A stretch of 64,000 nucleotides of DNA from Mastigias papua (GCA_964019165.1 OZ025276.1:5703840-5767839); one strand, 5' to 3'; counted from the first letter of the stretch, positions 9,184 through 18,071 are shown. Made by a program: numbers and translations. The notes: generated by a model from the letters alone, not told the origin.

Positions 9184-9400
9184 TATCATTTGTTATATTT
9201 AACCATTTAGAATAATATTCATTCATTTTTCTCGTATCATTATGAATTTTAATATCAGAACATTTATCATATCCTATTATCTCAATATAAATTTGTTTGA
9301 TTATATATTTAATATTTAACTTTTTAATATGATTTTCTATTTCGTATTCCCTTATTTTATTATGAAAACCCAAAATAATATATCTTTGATACTCATTCAT
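9155..9400 (-). CDS. hypothetical protein, minus strand
   Basis: An 81-codon frame with an ATG, rich in Lys, Ile, Asn and Tyr. It could be the first gene on the opposite strand at the end of copy A, or chance in AT-rich DNA. No motif is recognised. Its 3' end overlaps the end of the + strand frame at 8890-9183 by about 29 bases. Confidence 0.25.
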   Translation of the reverse strand: MNEYQRYIILGFHNKIREYEIENHIKKLNIKYIIKQIYIEIIGYDKCSDIKIHNDTRKMNEYYSKWLNITNDIKLDMMDGI

Positions 9401-9577
9401 AAATATATTAAATTGTTTATTAATAGATTCAACATGGTTAAATATATAATATTTTCGTTATTAGTTTAATAATAGTTTAGTAATAAAAGTTATAAATTAA
9501 TAGTTTAATATATTAAGACTTAAGACTCGATTTTTACGACGACATATTCAAGATCCAGACCAACCAGTTAAGACATA

Positions 9578-9625
9578 TTCAAGAACATTTTGGGACGAGC
9601 TTGTCCCATCCTCAGCTATAGAGTT
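9578..9625 (-). ncRNA. hammerhead-ribozyme-like motif, decayed
   Basis: On the minus strand: CTGAGGA (9609-9615 complement), one extra T, a 5-bp hairpin GGGAC...GTCCC, then AAAATGTT where GAAACGTT is expected. The GAAA core box is lost by two G-to-A type changes, so this copy should be inactive. It mirrors the better-preserved copy at 9765-9815. Confidence 0.4.
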
Positions 9626-9764
9626 GGAAAAACAACTGGGGGTATTTATATAAAACAGTTATTTCCTCTCTGTCATCTTCTTATTTTGGTATTTTCCGCT
9701 TGTTTACGATAGTCCACTGTTTTTCATTTGAACTGTTTTATATAAATACCCCCAGTTGTTTCTC

Positions 9765-9815
9765 CGACTCTATAGCTGAGGATAGGACAAGCTCGTCCCG
9801 AAACGTTCCTGAATA
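9765..9815 (+). ncRNA. hammerhead-ribozyme-like motif in palindrome right arm
   Basis: CTGAGGA (9776-9782), then T, A and a GGAC...GTCC hairpin, then GAAACGTT (9800-9807). CTGANGA and GAAA are the two conserved core boxes of the hammerhead. Stem III would be only AC/GU. Stem I pairing is weak here, so activity is doubtful. Penelope-like elements are known to carry hammerhead motifs. Confidence 0.4.
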
Positions 9816-10065
9816 TGTCGTAGTAAATAATTGATTATGTCTTAACTGGTTGGTCTGCATCTTGAATATGTCGTCTTAAAAATTGATTAAGTCTTAATAC
9901 TAAACTGGTTTGTCTTGGATGTGTCGATAAAATGAAAAGAAAGATCTATAAAAGGCTATCTTTTTCTGATTTATCTACCATGTGGGTCGTCATGGCTATT
10001 ATCCTCAAATTGATAATAAAGTTGCGTTTTCCATCTGATGTCTCATTTTCGTTTATATATCGAAT

Positions 10066-10236
10066 TTTTATATTTTTTACTATCATTTGCCAAAGGTGGT
10101 AAATCGACATTTAAATATTTTATTAATCTGGCACATTTTTCACAATACATTCCATTGTCATTAATATAATATTATTACAACCAAAACATTTATCTTTATT
10201 TTTTTATAATTTTATATTCAAGTCGAAAGAACTCAT
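10066..10236 (-). pseudogene. possible small zinc-ribbon protein, frameshifted
   Basis: Minus-strand reading from an ATG at 10236 gives a Lys-rich start, KCFGCNNIIL, and after a frameshift NGMYCEKCARLIKYLNVDLP. The paired C-x2-C motifs about 12 residues apart suggest a small zinc ribbon. It lies just downstream (in the minus direction) of the ankyrin-like repeat genes. Family unknown; the reading needs one frame change. Confidence 0.3.
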
Positions 10237-10408
10237 TACAATATAAACAAAACGTTATATTTCTTTAAAATAATTATGAATATTTTTATAACACATTTAT
10301 ATACTATATACATAAAATATTTTTAAGCTTTTTTTGTTATCCTCTTTATTAGCTTCTCGCAAAATTTTTTGTTATCCTCTTTATTAACTTTTCCCAAACA
10401 CGACTACT

Positions 10409-10687
10409 TCATAGACAACCATTCCTATAAACATATTTACGACATTCGTAATGACGTCCTTTAACAGCTAAATAAGCTGTTTTCTCATGCCACGGACAGC
10501 CGTTTTCGTGAGCATATTTTAAACATTCTAATTGCCCTTTTCCAGCTGCTTCATCACAGGTATCTTCATTCCACGGGCATCCGTTTTCATTAAGATAATT
10601 TAGACATTCTACATTACCATTATATGCTGCTCCAACAGATGTCTCTAAATCCCATTCATATCCTTTTTCACGAAAAATTTCAAACAT
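10409..10687 (-). CDS. ankyrin-like 27-residue repeat protein fragment
   Basis: The product has about three repeats of the form G-x-x-E-C-L-x-Y-x-x-E-N-G-C-P-W-x-E-x-T, for example GQLECLKYAHENGCPWHEKT, ending in a degenerate unit. This is the same repeat family as 11183-11596 and 11929-12537. Repeats of this type are familiar from giant DNA viruses and some protists and invertebrates, and they are scored as ankyrin-like. No N- or C-terminal effector domain is visible. It probably joins the degraded repeats at 10700-11182. Confidence 0.5.
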   Translation of the reverse strand: MFEIFREKGYEWDLETSVGAAYNGNVECLNYLNENGCPWNEDTCDEAAGKGQLECLKYAHENGCPWHEKTAYLAVKGRHYECRKYVYRNGCL

Positions 10688-10699
10688 TCTATGCTACCC

Positions 10700-11182
10700 C
10701 CCACAGCACAACCCTGTGCAATATTTATTATATATTCGTCTGAAATAAATCCATCAAAACTATATCCATCATCTATATAAGCATATTTTAAACATTCTAC
10801 ATGCCCATTTGATCATGCTTCTGTTATATCTGAAAATATAAAATTTTTAACAGAATCTTTTTTATATTATTACGGTTTAAAAAGTCATTTGTTATATCAT
10901 TAGGATCCATATCTCTTAAAATACATCGATTCATATATTATATATATTATATTATATTTTTAAAACAGCTTTTAATTAATATCAAATATTGGTTTTATTG
11001 TATTATTTATATATTCTCTAAATTTTTTCCATTATTAATTGTGTCACTATATGTTTCTACTCCTATAGGGCATTCATTTTCAAAGCAAAATTTAAGAAAT
11101 TTCAAATGTCCTCTTTCAGCAGCATTATGAATCGCCGATTCATCCCACGGAAACCCATTTTTGTGTCCATATTTTAAACAAT
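10700..11182 (-). pseudogene. degraded ankyrin-like repeats
   Basis: Minus-strand fragments retain repeat signatures such as VECLKYAYIDDGYS-like and LKYGHKNGFPWDESAIHNAA-like pieces near 10735-10810 and 11040-11180. Between them is AT-rich sequence with stops. This links the ORFs on each side and suggests one or two longer genes have decayed. Confidence 0.4.
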
Positions 11183-11596
11183 TTAATCGTCCACACTTAG
11201 CAGCTTTAGCACAAGTTCTTTCTTCTCATGGACAACCATTCTCGTGAGCATATTTATACACTCTATTCGTCTACTACAAACTGCGAATCTACAGGTTTCC
11301 TCATCCCACGGACATCCATTTTCATGAGCATATTTTAAATATTCTAAATGCCCATGTACTGCTGCATTATCACATCTTGTTATATTCCATGGACAACCAT
11401 TTTCATGGGCATATTTTAAACAGTCTAAATGGCTATTATAAGCTGCATCTGAATATGTCCATTCATCCCACGGACGTCCATTTTCATGTAAATATTTTAA
11501 ACATTCTAAACATCCAGATAGAGCTGATCTATCACACGTTCTTACAAACCAAAACTCACATTTATCACAACGTCTTATTTTTTCTTTATCACTCAT
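11183..11596 (-). CDS. ankyrin-like 27-residue repeat protein with Cys-containing N-terminus
   Basis: From the ATG at 11596 the product starts MSDKEKIRRCDKCEFWFV, a distinct N-terminal segment with a C-x2-C pair. Four repeats follow, including GCLECLKYLHENGRPWDEW and GHLEYLKYAHENGCPWDEE. After the fourth repeat (about 11260) the frame shifts out of the pattern (RIECINMLTRMVVHEKKE), although the underlying DNA still encodes the repeat in another frame. The unusual start with few repeats upstream suggests a real gene 5' end. Partner proteins and function are unknown. Confidence 0.5.
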   Translation of the reverse strand: MSDKEKIRRCDKCEFWFVRTCDRSALSGCLECLKYLHENGRPWDEWTYSDAAYNSHLDCLKYAHENGCPWNITRCDNAAVHGHLEYLKYAHENGCPWDEETCRFAVCSRRIECINMLTRMVVHEKKELVLKLLSVDD

Positions 11597-11689
11597 TATA
11601 TATCATATACAGAAACACATTATTATACTTTCCTTTTTGCCTTGAAGTAAAAAATGGCTTAATGTTTTATTTTTTCTTTCTAATTTTAA

Positions 11690-11920
11690 TTGTGCTTCAA
11701 TACTTGTTTCTTTATCGAATGGATATCCATTTTTATGAGCATATTTTAAACAGTCCAAATGTCCGTTTTTAGCAGCTATAAAACATGTCCGTTCATCCTA
11801 TGAACAACCATTCTCGTGAGCATAATTTAATAATTTCATATATTAATTTTGCGCAGCATAATAAGTTGTTTTCTCATGCCATTCACAACCGTTCTTATGA
11901 GCATATTTTAAACATTTTCA
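11690..11920 (-). pseudogene. degraded ankyrin-like repeats
   Basis: Minus-strand translation gives broken repeats (LKYAHKNGYPFDKET-like near 11700-11750, NGCSxDERTCFIAAKNG-like near 11770-11810, and HENGCEWHEKT-like near 11860-11910). Frames differ between pieces. It connects the two intact repeat ORFs. Confidence 0.4.
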
Positions 11921-11928
11921 ATTACCTC

Positions 11929-12537
11929 TTAATGAAGTAGTTTTTGACAGTTGTTCTTATATGCATATTTTAAATATTTTAAAAACCCATCCCATGCTGC
12001 ATTTATACAAGTCCTTTCATCCCATGGACAACTATTTTCGTGGGCAAATTTTAAACATTCAAAATATCCACTATCAGCAGCTACAAAACACTCCAATTCA
12101 TTCCATGGACAACCGTTCTCATGAGCATATTTTAAACATCCCGATCGTCCATATTTGGCTGCCGTAACACATACTCTTTCATCCCAAGGCCAATCATTCT
12201 CATGAGCATATTTTAAACAGTCCAAATGTCCATTTTCAACAGCTATAAAACAAGTCCGTTCATCCCATGGACAACCATTCTCATGAGCATATTTTAAACA
12301 TTCTAAATGCCCAATTTTACTTGCTTCAAAACATGTTTCCTCATCCCATGGACAGCTGTTTTCGTGAGCATATTTTGAACATTCTAATTGCCCATATGTG
12401 ACTGATTCCTTACATCCAAATTCGATCAATTCATATTCGTTTCTATGAGCATATTTTAAACATTCTAAATGTCCATTTTTTATTGCTTCATGCCCTATTG
12501 CATCTATCGTATTAAATCTTTCGTGAGGGACTCCCAA
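11929..12537 (-). CDS. ankyrin-like repeat protein, seven 27-residue repeats
   Basis: From an ATG at 12537 the 202-residue product has an N-terminal degenerate unit and about seven consecutive 27-residue (81-bp) repeats, for example GHLECLKYAHENGCPWDERT and GHLDCLKYAHENDWPWDERV. The conserved core is G-H-L-E-C-L-K-Y-A-H-E-N-G-C-P-W-D-E. The DNA repeats are well preserved, so recent unequal crossover or selection is possible. It stops at 11929 within a degenerate unit. The LINE at 12545 begins only a few bases upstream of the ATG, so the original N-terminus may have been cut off. Role is inferred only as protein interaction. Confidence 0.6.
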   Translation of the reverse strand: MGVPHERFNTIDAIGHEAIKNGHLECLKYAHRNEYELIEFGCKESVTYGQLECSKYAHENSCPWDEETCFEASKIGHLECLKYAHENGCPWDERTCFIAVENGHLDCLKYAHENDWPWDERVCVTAAKYGRSGCLKYAHENGCPWNELECFVAADSGYFECLKFAHENSCPWDERTCINAAWDGFLKYLKYAYKNNCQKLLH

Positions 12538-12557
12538 TTAAAAGAAGAAATGATCTT

Positions 12558-13421
12558 GAAATTTTACAGGAAGCGGCTGCCGCTGAAATAAATTTCTTGT
12601 GTGAAAAGATACTGTTTGTAGCAATTTATCGCAGTCCCAGTCAAAACAATGAACATTTCAAAATTTTCATTGATAAGCTGCAAATAATGTGTGGTAATTT
12701 TCAGAGAGAAAGGCATTATTCCATTATAGTGACTGGTGACTTCAACTGTCGATCTTCACAATGGTGTGGAGGAGATATTGAGAATCCGGAGGGAACTGCT
12801 TTAGATGAGCTACTTGAAACAAATAATTTATATCAGCTTATTGATGAGCCAACTAACGTGATGGGAGAGTGTATGTCCTGTATAGATCTTATCATCACTG
12901 ACCAACCTAACATATTTGTAGAATCGGGAGTCCATCCTTCCCTTGATGATCACCGTCAACACCAAATAGTCTACGGTAAGCTGAACATTTCAATACACCA
13001 TCCACCCCCATATAGAAGGACGATATGGGATTATTCGAAGGCCAATACCCCTATGATTAGAGAGGTCATAAGTGACATAGATTGGCAATCAAGATTTGCG
13101 GGCCTTGGTTTGAATGAAATGACGGAATTGTTCACGGGCACCATTTTTTCAATTCTATCTGCAAATATTCCCAACAAAGTTATAAAGTGCAACGACAAAG
13201 ATCCACCATTGATTACTCCTGAATTAAAAACTGCAATAAAACGCAAGCATAGAGTTTTTAGAAAATACAAAGATTGTGGCCGAAGGTTGGAGGACTGGAA
13301 TCTAGTGAAGGAAGTCCGAAATGAAACTCCCAGATTGATTACCAAGGCCAAAGAAAACTACTTTTCAACCATGGGTCGTAAGTTGTCTGATCCTGCCCAA
13401 GGTATAAAGGCTCCTAAATGA
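12558..13421 (+). pseudogene. LINE apurinic endonuclease, C-terminal half
   Basis: The frame contains ILFVAIYRSPSQN, IIVTGDFNCRSSQW (the G-D-F-N catalytic block), CIDLIITDQPNIF and HPSLDDHRQH (the terminal D-H block, normally S-D-H). These match the exo/endo/phosphatase fold of LINE endonucleases from about its middle to its end, followed by the linker toward RT. The catalytic S-D-H appears as L-D-D-H. It stops at 13421 by frameshift. Initiation at 12597 would use GTG, so the start is only the truncation. Confidence 0.75.
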
Positions 13422-13449
13422 GCATTTTGTTCAACAGTGTTCCACTATC

Positions 13450-15408
13450 GTGAACAGCAGCACTCCTCCAAACTATCAACCAACGTGCAGCGCTCTGCTT
13501 CAAAGTCTTGACATAGATAGGGAAAAAGTAACCAAATTAATTCCGGCACTGGACACCACAAAGGCTCATGGTTGTGATGACATATCAATTTCAATGATCA
13601 AAATCTGCGATACTTCCATCGTCGAACCACTATGCTTGATTTTTGGAAAATTCCTTGAAACAGGAATCTACCCAACCATGTGGAAGAAAGCAATCATCAT
13701 CCCAGTCCATAAAGAAGACAGTAGGCAGAGCAAGCAGAATTATCGGCCAATCTCTCTACTGCCAATTTTTGGAAAGATCATCGAAAAGATCATCTTTCAT
13801 GTATTCTATTGTCATCTTTGTGACCATGGTTTAATAACAAAACATCAATCTGGGTTTCGACCTGGTGATTCAGCGATCAACAAACTTCTATCCATCACTC
13901 ACAAAATTTACAGTGCTTTTGAAGAAATTCCCTCCAAAGAAACACGAGCAGTCTTTCTAGACTTGTCTAAGGCATTTGATAGAGTTTGGCATGAGGGGTT
14001 ACTTTATAAGCTCAAATGTAGTGGCGTATCTGGGGATCTATTGATCTTAATCCGCAACCTCTTAACTGATCGTCAGCAACGCGTATTGTTGAATGGGAAA
14101 TGCTCAAGGTGGGCTACTGTATCTGCCGGGGTCCCACAAGGCTCTGTTCTAGGGCCACTGTTTTTCCTGGTTTACATAAATGACATTGTTGACAATGTTT
14201 GCTGTGATATAAAGCTTTTTGCTGACGACACTTCACTCTTCTCCGTTGTTCGGAATGATAGAAGTACTGAGGAACTAAATAGTGATCTTGAGCTATTGCG
14301 CTTGTGGTCGTGGCAATGGAAAATGCACTTCAATGCGGACAAAACAGAGGAAGTGATTTTTTCGACCAAAAGGGATAAACCCTTGCATAATCCCTTAACA
14401 CTAGGAACTGATGATATTGATAGAGAAATGGAACACAAGCACATCGGAATTGTTCTTGACTCAAAGCTAAGTTTTCAAAGCCATATCAGGGAGGCTATCC
14501 TCAAAGCGAGGAGAGGGATTGGAAGAATAATGTATATCTCTAAATATGTCTCTAGAAATGTGCTTGATCAAGTTTACAAGCTTTATGTGAGACCCCACCT
14601 TGACTATGGTGATATTATCTACCATAGGTATGATCCTGAAATGATATTAAATGTCACAAAACGTCTCGAACAAACTCAGTATCATGCTGCATTAGCCGTA
14701 ACCGGAGCATGGAGGGGTACAAATAGGCAAAAACTGTACGATGAACTAGGTTGGGAAGAGCTATATCACAGAAGGTGGTACAGACGCTTATGTCATTTTT
14801 ACAACCTACGGAAAACAGGTTCACCTGGGTACCTCTTCGCTGAAATACCACCTGAACGCGAACAATTTTACAACTTAAGAAATTCCCGCGCATACGATCA
14901 GAATGTTGCCAGAACTACTCGTTTCTCGCATACATACTTCCAAAATGTTCTTTATGAATGGAATCTGCGAGATCATGACATCAAAAATTCACAATCCATA
15001 TCCGAGTTTAAACAGAAACTACTTGCAATTATAAGACCACCTAAAAACACTGTTTATGATGTCTTTGATATAGAAGGTATCAAAAAACTGACAAAGTTGC
15101 GTGTGAACTTCAGCGCACTGTATGAGCTCAGTTTTCTACACAACTTTGATTGTAGTAGCCCAACTTGTATGTGTGGGAAAGGCATTGAGGATAAAAAGCA
15201 CTTTCTCCTGCACTGCCACCAGTTTGACTTGATGCGTAGAGATCTCTTTCGCCAGCTTATCATCATTGGTTTAGACATAAGCAAATTGAATTCAGATACA
15301 CTGTGCAGTTTGCTTCTATTTGGGAGTAAAAATCTAAATTTAGTTGAAAACAGAATCATCATAGGAGCAACAATTTCGTTCATCAATGCAACAAAGCGCT
15401 TCGATTGA
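13450..15408 (+). CDS. LINE reverse transcriptase with C-terminal cysteine-rich region
   Basis: The 652-residue open frame includes the RT fingers (NYRPISLLPIFGKIIEK), LDLSKAFDRVWHEGLLYKL (motif A Asp), GVPQGSVLGPLFFLVYIND (motif B), FADDTSLFSVV (motif C, FADD), a thumb, and a C-terminal zinc-like cluster (CSSPTCMCG and HFLLHC). It is uninterrupted and has all RT catalytic residues. The beginning is not an ATG start; it is the restart after a deletion/frameshift relative to 12558-13421. It is the best-preserved copy of this family in the window. Confidence 0.85.
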   Translation: MNSSTPPNYQPTCSALLQSLDIDREKVTKLIPALDTTKAHGCDDISISMIKICDTSIVEPLCLIFGKFLETGIYPTMWKKAIIIPVHKEDSRQSKQNYRPISLLPIFGKIIEKIIFHVFYCHLCDHGLITKHQSGFRPGDSAINKLLSITHKIYSAFEEIPSKETRAVFLDLSKAFDRVWHEGLLYKLKCSGVSGDLLILIRNLLTDRQQRVLLNGKCSRWATVSAGVPQGSVLGPLFFLVYINDIVDNVCCDIKLFADDTSLFSVVRNDRSTEELNSDLELLRLWSWQWKMHFNADKTEEVIFSTKRDKPLHNPLTLGTDDIDREMEHKHIGIVLDSKLSFQSHIREAILKARRGIGRIMYISKYVSRNVLDQVYKLYVRPHLDYGDIIYHRYDPEMILNVTKRLEQTQYHAALAVTGAWRGTNRQKLYDELGWEELYHRRWYRRLCHFYNLRKTGSPGYLFAEIPPEREQFYNLRNSRAYDQNVARTTRFSHTYFQNVLYEWNLRDHDIKNSQSISEFKQKLLAIIRPPKNTVYDVFDIEGIKKLTKLRVNFSALYELSFLHNFDCSSPTCMCGKGIEDKKHFLLHCHQFDLMRRDLFRQLIIIGLDISKLNSDTLCSLLLFGSKNLNLVENRIIIGATISFINATKRFD

Positions 15409-15690
15409 ATACTAAGAAAGTAGAGACTAGAAACTAAGAAGTAGAGTAGAGTAGAGACTAAGCAAGTAAATAGCAGCGACCCCGCCCCCTACCATTGTTA
15501 GTTGTGTCAGGTTTAGGCTTTTTTGTATTATTTGGTACAAAGCTACCTTGGATTCTACTTTTTTGTTGCTTAATTAAGTAATAGAATTGTAAGTGCCTTC
15601 CAAAGTGGGGACCAGATGACCTTGTGTCTATCCCTGCTTTGGATGGCACAGTAGAATGTAACCATTTTTGTGTTTTAATCATTTGATATT

Positions 15691-16130
15691 GATAGAAAAA
15701 AAAATCTTTCGTTATTATTGCAACATACTTCAACATCATAATTTTCTGGAATGTTATTAGCCTTGTCGCTCTAAATGGCAAAGCTAATATACCAAATATT
15801 CACTTCGAATGCTAGGCCTGGAACATTTTCTCCTTGAAATGCCAGAAAATAACGCTTTTATATTCAAAATGCGTCATTCTTCTACAATTTGCTGAGCCTA
15901 TTGCAACAAATTATTGCCAATACTTTTGGTAGCACTACCTCAAGATATTGCAAATTTTTTCTTGGGAAAACGTCAATATTGTTTAAAAGTGTGTTCTACC
16001 TCAAACTAACGAATGTTTTCCCGCGTAAATTAAGATGGAAGAAGCCCTTCCAGCGAGACATTTTTGTTATGTAAATTTTGTAGGCTAGTCCATTGGCCGC
16101 TGTTGGCAGCCATTTTTAGCAGGGTAGTGA
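15691..16130. other. no gene recognised
   Basis: This stretch between the LINE tail and the integrase remnant has many stops in all frames and no recognisable motif. Confidence 0.5.
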
Positions 16131-16249
16131 AATACCTATGTGAGGCAAATGTATTTAAAAATGATCCTGTCATTTACAGAATTAGTGATCAAAATAATTA
16201 TGTTATAAAAGGACGGTTTTACGCAAATGAATTAAAAAAGCATTTTTAA
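16130..16249 (+). pseudogene. Polinton-type integrase, extreme C-terminal remnant
   Basis: About 35 codons read FKNDPVIYRISDQNNYVIKG and FYANELKKHF before a stop. The pattern Y-x-I-x-D...I-K-G-x-F-Y-x-x-E-L is the tail after the chromodomain region of rve integrases in Polintons and related elements. Upstream of about 16140 the frame no longer resembles anything. It may be the left end of copy B, lying before the polymerase as expected. The match is short, so confidence is limited. Confidence 0.4.
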
Positions 16250-16333
16250 ACAAGTAATGTATAGTTATATTATATATTATTGGTCAACCTTACAAATGCA
16301 AGTGCATATAAGCAACTCAAAAAGCAAAATATA

Positions 16334-16449
16334 TTATAAATAAGGAACGGATATGTCCTGAGTGTAATCACGATTGTAAATTAATGGGTAAAAGGCAGCA
16401 GTTAAACACGAAACAACATCAAAACAGAGCAAACATTTTACTTGAATAA
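16334..16449 (+). CDS. possible small Cys-containing peptide
   Basis: A short frame reads NKERICPECNHDCKLMGKRQ and ends in an Asn/Gln-rich stretch. The C-x2-C-x3-C spacing could be a zinc motif. It has no convincing start and may be a scrap of the same degraded element as the integrase remnant. Confidence 0.2.
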
Positions 16450-16465
16450 AGATAGTTAAGAAATG

Positions 16466-16516
<51 letters not shown>
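16466..16516. repeat. (TA)n tract
   Basis: About 50 bases of pure TA dinucleotide, just before a hammerhead-like motif on the minus strand (16589-16640). A TA tract near the hammerhead recurs at other Penelope-like ends in the window. Confidence 0.9.
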
Positions 16517-16521
<5 letters not shown>

Positions 16522-16588
16522 AACAATATGAAGAGGGCAGTACTCTTTGAAGAAATAGGCATCAATGTGGTCTTTTGCACTTTTTATT

Positions 16589-16640
16589 CTCAATGCTGAC
16601 TAGTTTCGGCCACTATCTGGCCATCTTCAGAGCAACTGAG
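16589..16640 (-). ncRNA. hammerhead-ribozyme-like motif, best-formed copy
   Basis: Minus strand: stem I strand CTCAGTTGCT, then CTGAAGA, one T, a 5-bp stem II GGCCA/TGGCC with loop GATAG, GAAAC, a two-base loop TA, GTC (cleavage after C), then stem I strand AGCATTGAG. AGCA pairs with TGCT, and TGAG with CTCA across a small bulge. Core boxes CUGANGA and GAAA are intact, and the minimal AC/GU stem III is typical of the type-I hammerheads reported in Penelope-like elements. The one departure is the extra U between CUGANGA and stem II. Confidence 0.7.
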
Positions 16641-16913
16641 TGTTTTGTTAGAGGCATCTGCCTTTTATAGAGAAAAATTCAATAAATTTAATTAAGTGTC
16701 TATATTTGAGTGTTTTTTCTGTTGTTGTCGTTGTTCTTCATTGTGTTGGTCTCGCTTTGGATCGACTAATTTCAAGTTTTGATTGATGTTGTATTGTTTC
16801 TTTGTTGTTTGACGTCAAAGTGATTTGATCGGCGTTCGTTGCTTGTTTCTCCGTTATCAGTCCTTCTTTACCAGTGGCTACTTGCGCTGCTTTTCACCAA
16901 CTCGGGTGTCGTC

Positions 16914-17068
<155 letters not shown>

Positions 17069-17229
17069 ATATAAATATCAATAATTGTATCAAGATTTTG
17101 AAACAAAGAAACTCATTGTTTGTTGCTACAACCTTGTTTCGTATGATCATAACATGATCACACTCATCAGGCACGTTACAATGAATAACCGTTAACATCA
17201 TACTGACGAGTTTAAGTCGAATAAGGTTG

Positions 17230-17682
17230 CTAAGTGACAGTAGCTTCGGAATTTCTTAGTGTGTATCTATGTCTGTGCTGGCATGGGGTTGCTAGTTCAT
17301 TGCGTTTATTAAGGATACATAGGTGTTTTTTACAAATAATTATAAATTTTTCGGTAAGGCATAGATTACATTTTTTACTACTATTGTCGTAAGGTTTACA
17401 TTTTGTAATGACCCTCCAACTTATGTTAAATGCTTTGTTTTTATCTTTCAAGTTCCATACATGTTTAGACAGTTCTGTATCATTTCTTCGTTTGTAGCAT
17501 CGACAGGAAGTCAAGTGGTTTCTATATCTTTCTTTAAAGTTGGTTGCCAGTCCTATATACGTTTCATTTGATGAACTTGTAGTTACTGTAGCTTGGTAGA
17601 TTATATTTGATTGTAAGCACTTTCCGTTAAGAGGGCAATCAAGCGTTTTTCTCCAGTTGCATATATATATATATATATACAT
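17230..17682 (-). pseudogene. Penelope-like element C-terminus with GIY-YIG endonuclease domain
   Basis: Minus-strand frame: CPLNGKCLQSNIIYQATV, NETYIGLATNFKERYRNHL, then CRCYKRRNDTELSKHVWNL, CNLCLTEKF and a terminal LNKRNELATPCQHRH. YQA...ETYIGL is the GIY-YIG pair, and the Arg/His and Glu positions (KERYRNH, TELSKH, CLTEKF) fit the endonuclease core. This family differs in sequence from the Penelope-like element at 18187-20645. The upstream RT is absent; the frame begins inside a TA tract. The hammerhead-like motif at 16589-16640 lies downstream on the same strand, as expected for a Penelope 3' end. Confidence 0.7.
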
Positions 17683-17737
17683 ATATACAAACTAATCCTA
17701 CGCCGCAAGCCACAACGTATATAAATTACATAAATAG

Positions 17738-17869
17738 AATAAACCACAAATATACTATCCTTTCAGTAAACGTTTCGATCAGAATCTTCATCAGTACTCA
17801 TCAGCAAAAGGATGCTGATGACGATTCTGATCGAAACGTTTACTGAAAGGATAGTATATTTGTGGTTTA
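17738..17869. repeat. short near-perfect palindrome with two head-to-head hammerhead-like motifs
   Basis: Arms 17738-17794 and 17813-17869 are reverse complements over about 57 bp with one or two mismatches; the loop is about 18 bases. Each arm reads outward CTGATGA, one extra base (A or C), GAT-loop-ATC, GAAACGTTTACTG. The extra base before stem II and the GAAACGTT end resemble the palindrome at 9514-9898, but the sequence family is different. A TA tract follows at 17871-17898. Confidence 0.75.
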
Positions 17870-18071
17870 TTCCATATATATATATATATATATATATCTT
17901 CTCCCTGGATAGTCTTAACTGACGAGATAGTGCTCAATGTACAAAACCAGTACAGAGCAAAGTATACAGCTGAAGACAATTAAAGAAAAGACATGGTATC
18001 TGTGACTCTGAGTTTCATGCTAGTGCATTCATCAGACAGACTCTATTCTATATATCTATATATACAGACTC

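Larger units (their letters stand above)
9514..9898. repeat. long palindrome (arms about 145 bp, loop about 70 bp) carrying hammerhead-like motifs
   Basis: The left arm (about 9514-9660) and right arm (about 9731-9898) are reverse complements, including TATTTATATAAAACAGTT/AACTGTTTTATATAAATA, CTATAGAGT/ACTCTATAG and ATATTCAAGATCCAGACC/GGTCTGCATCTTGAATAT. Each arm has a CTGAGGA box, a GGAC...GTCC hairpin and a GAAAC (or mutated AAAAT) box. This is the layout of two head-to-head Penelope-type terminal segments without an ORF. The central 70 bp is unique AT-rich sequence. Confidence 0.75.
12545..15690 (+). mobile_element. LINE (APE endonuclease plus RT, Jockey/CR1-like group), 5'-truncated
   Basis: The element has endonuclease-domain sequence (12558-13421), RT and C-terminal cysteine-rich sequence (13450-15408), and a 3' tail ending near 15690 in TTTGATATTGATAG. 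The same tail ends the shorter copy at 2475-4185. ORF1 and the first half of the endonuclease are absent, so it is 5' truncated. A short deletion and frameshift near 13415-13450 separates the two ORFs. The 5' end abuts the ankyrin-like gene. Confidence 0.8.

Noticed and set aside
11377..11772. Plus-strand 131-codon frame
   Set aside because: It is the antisense shadow of the ankyrin-like repeats on the minus strand.
10409..12537. CRISPR array, because of regular 81-base repeats
   Set aside because: The repeats are protein-coding, contiguous without unique spacers, and encode a conserved 27-residue motif in a eukaryotic context.
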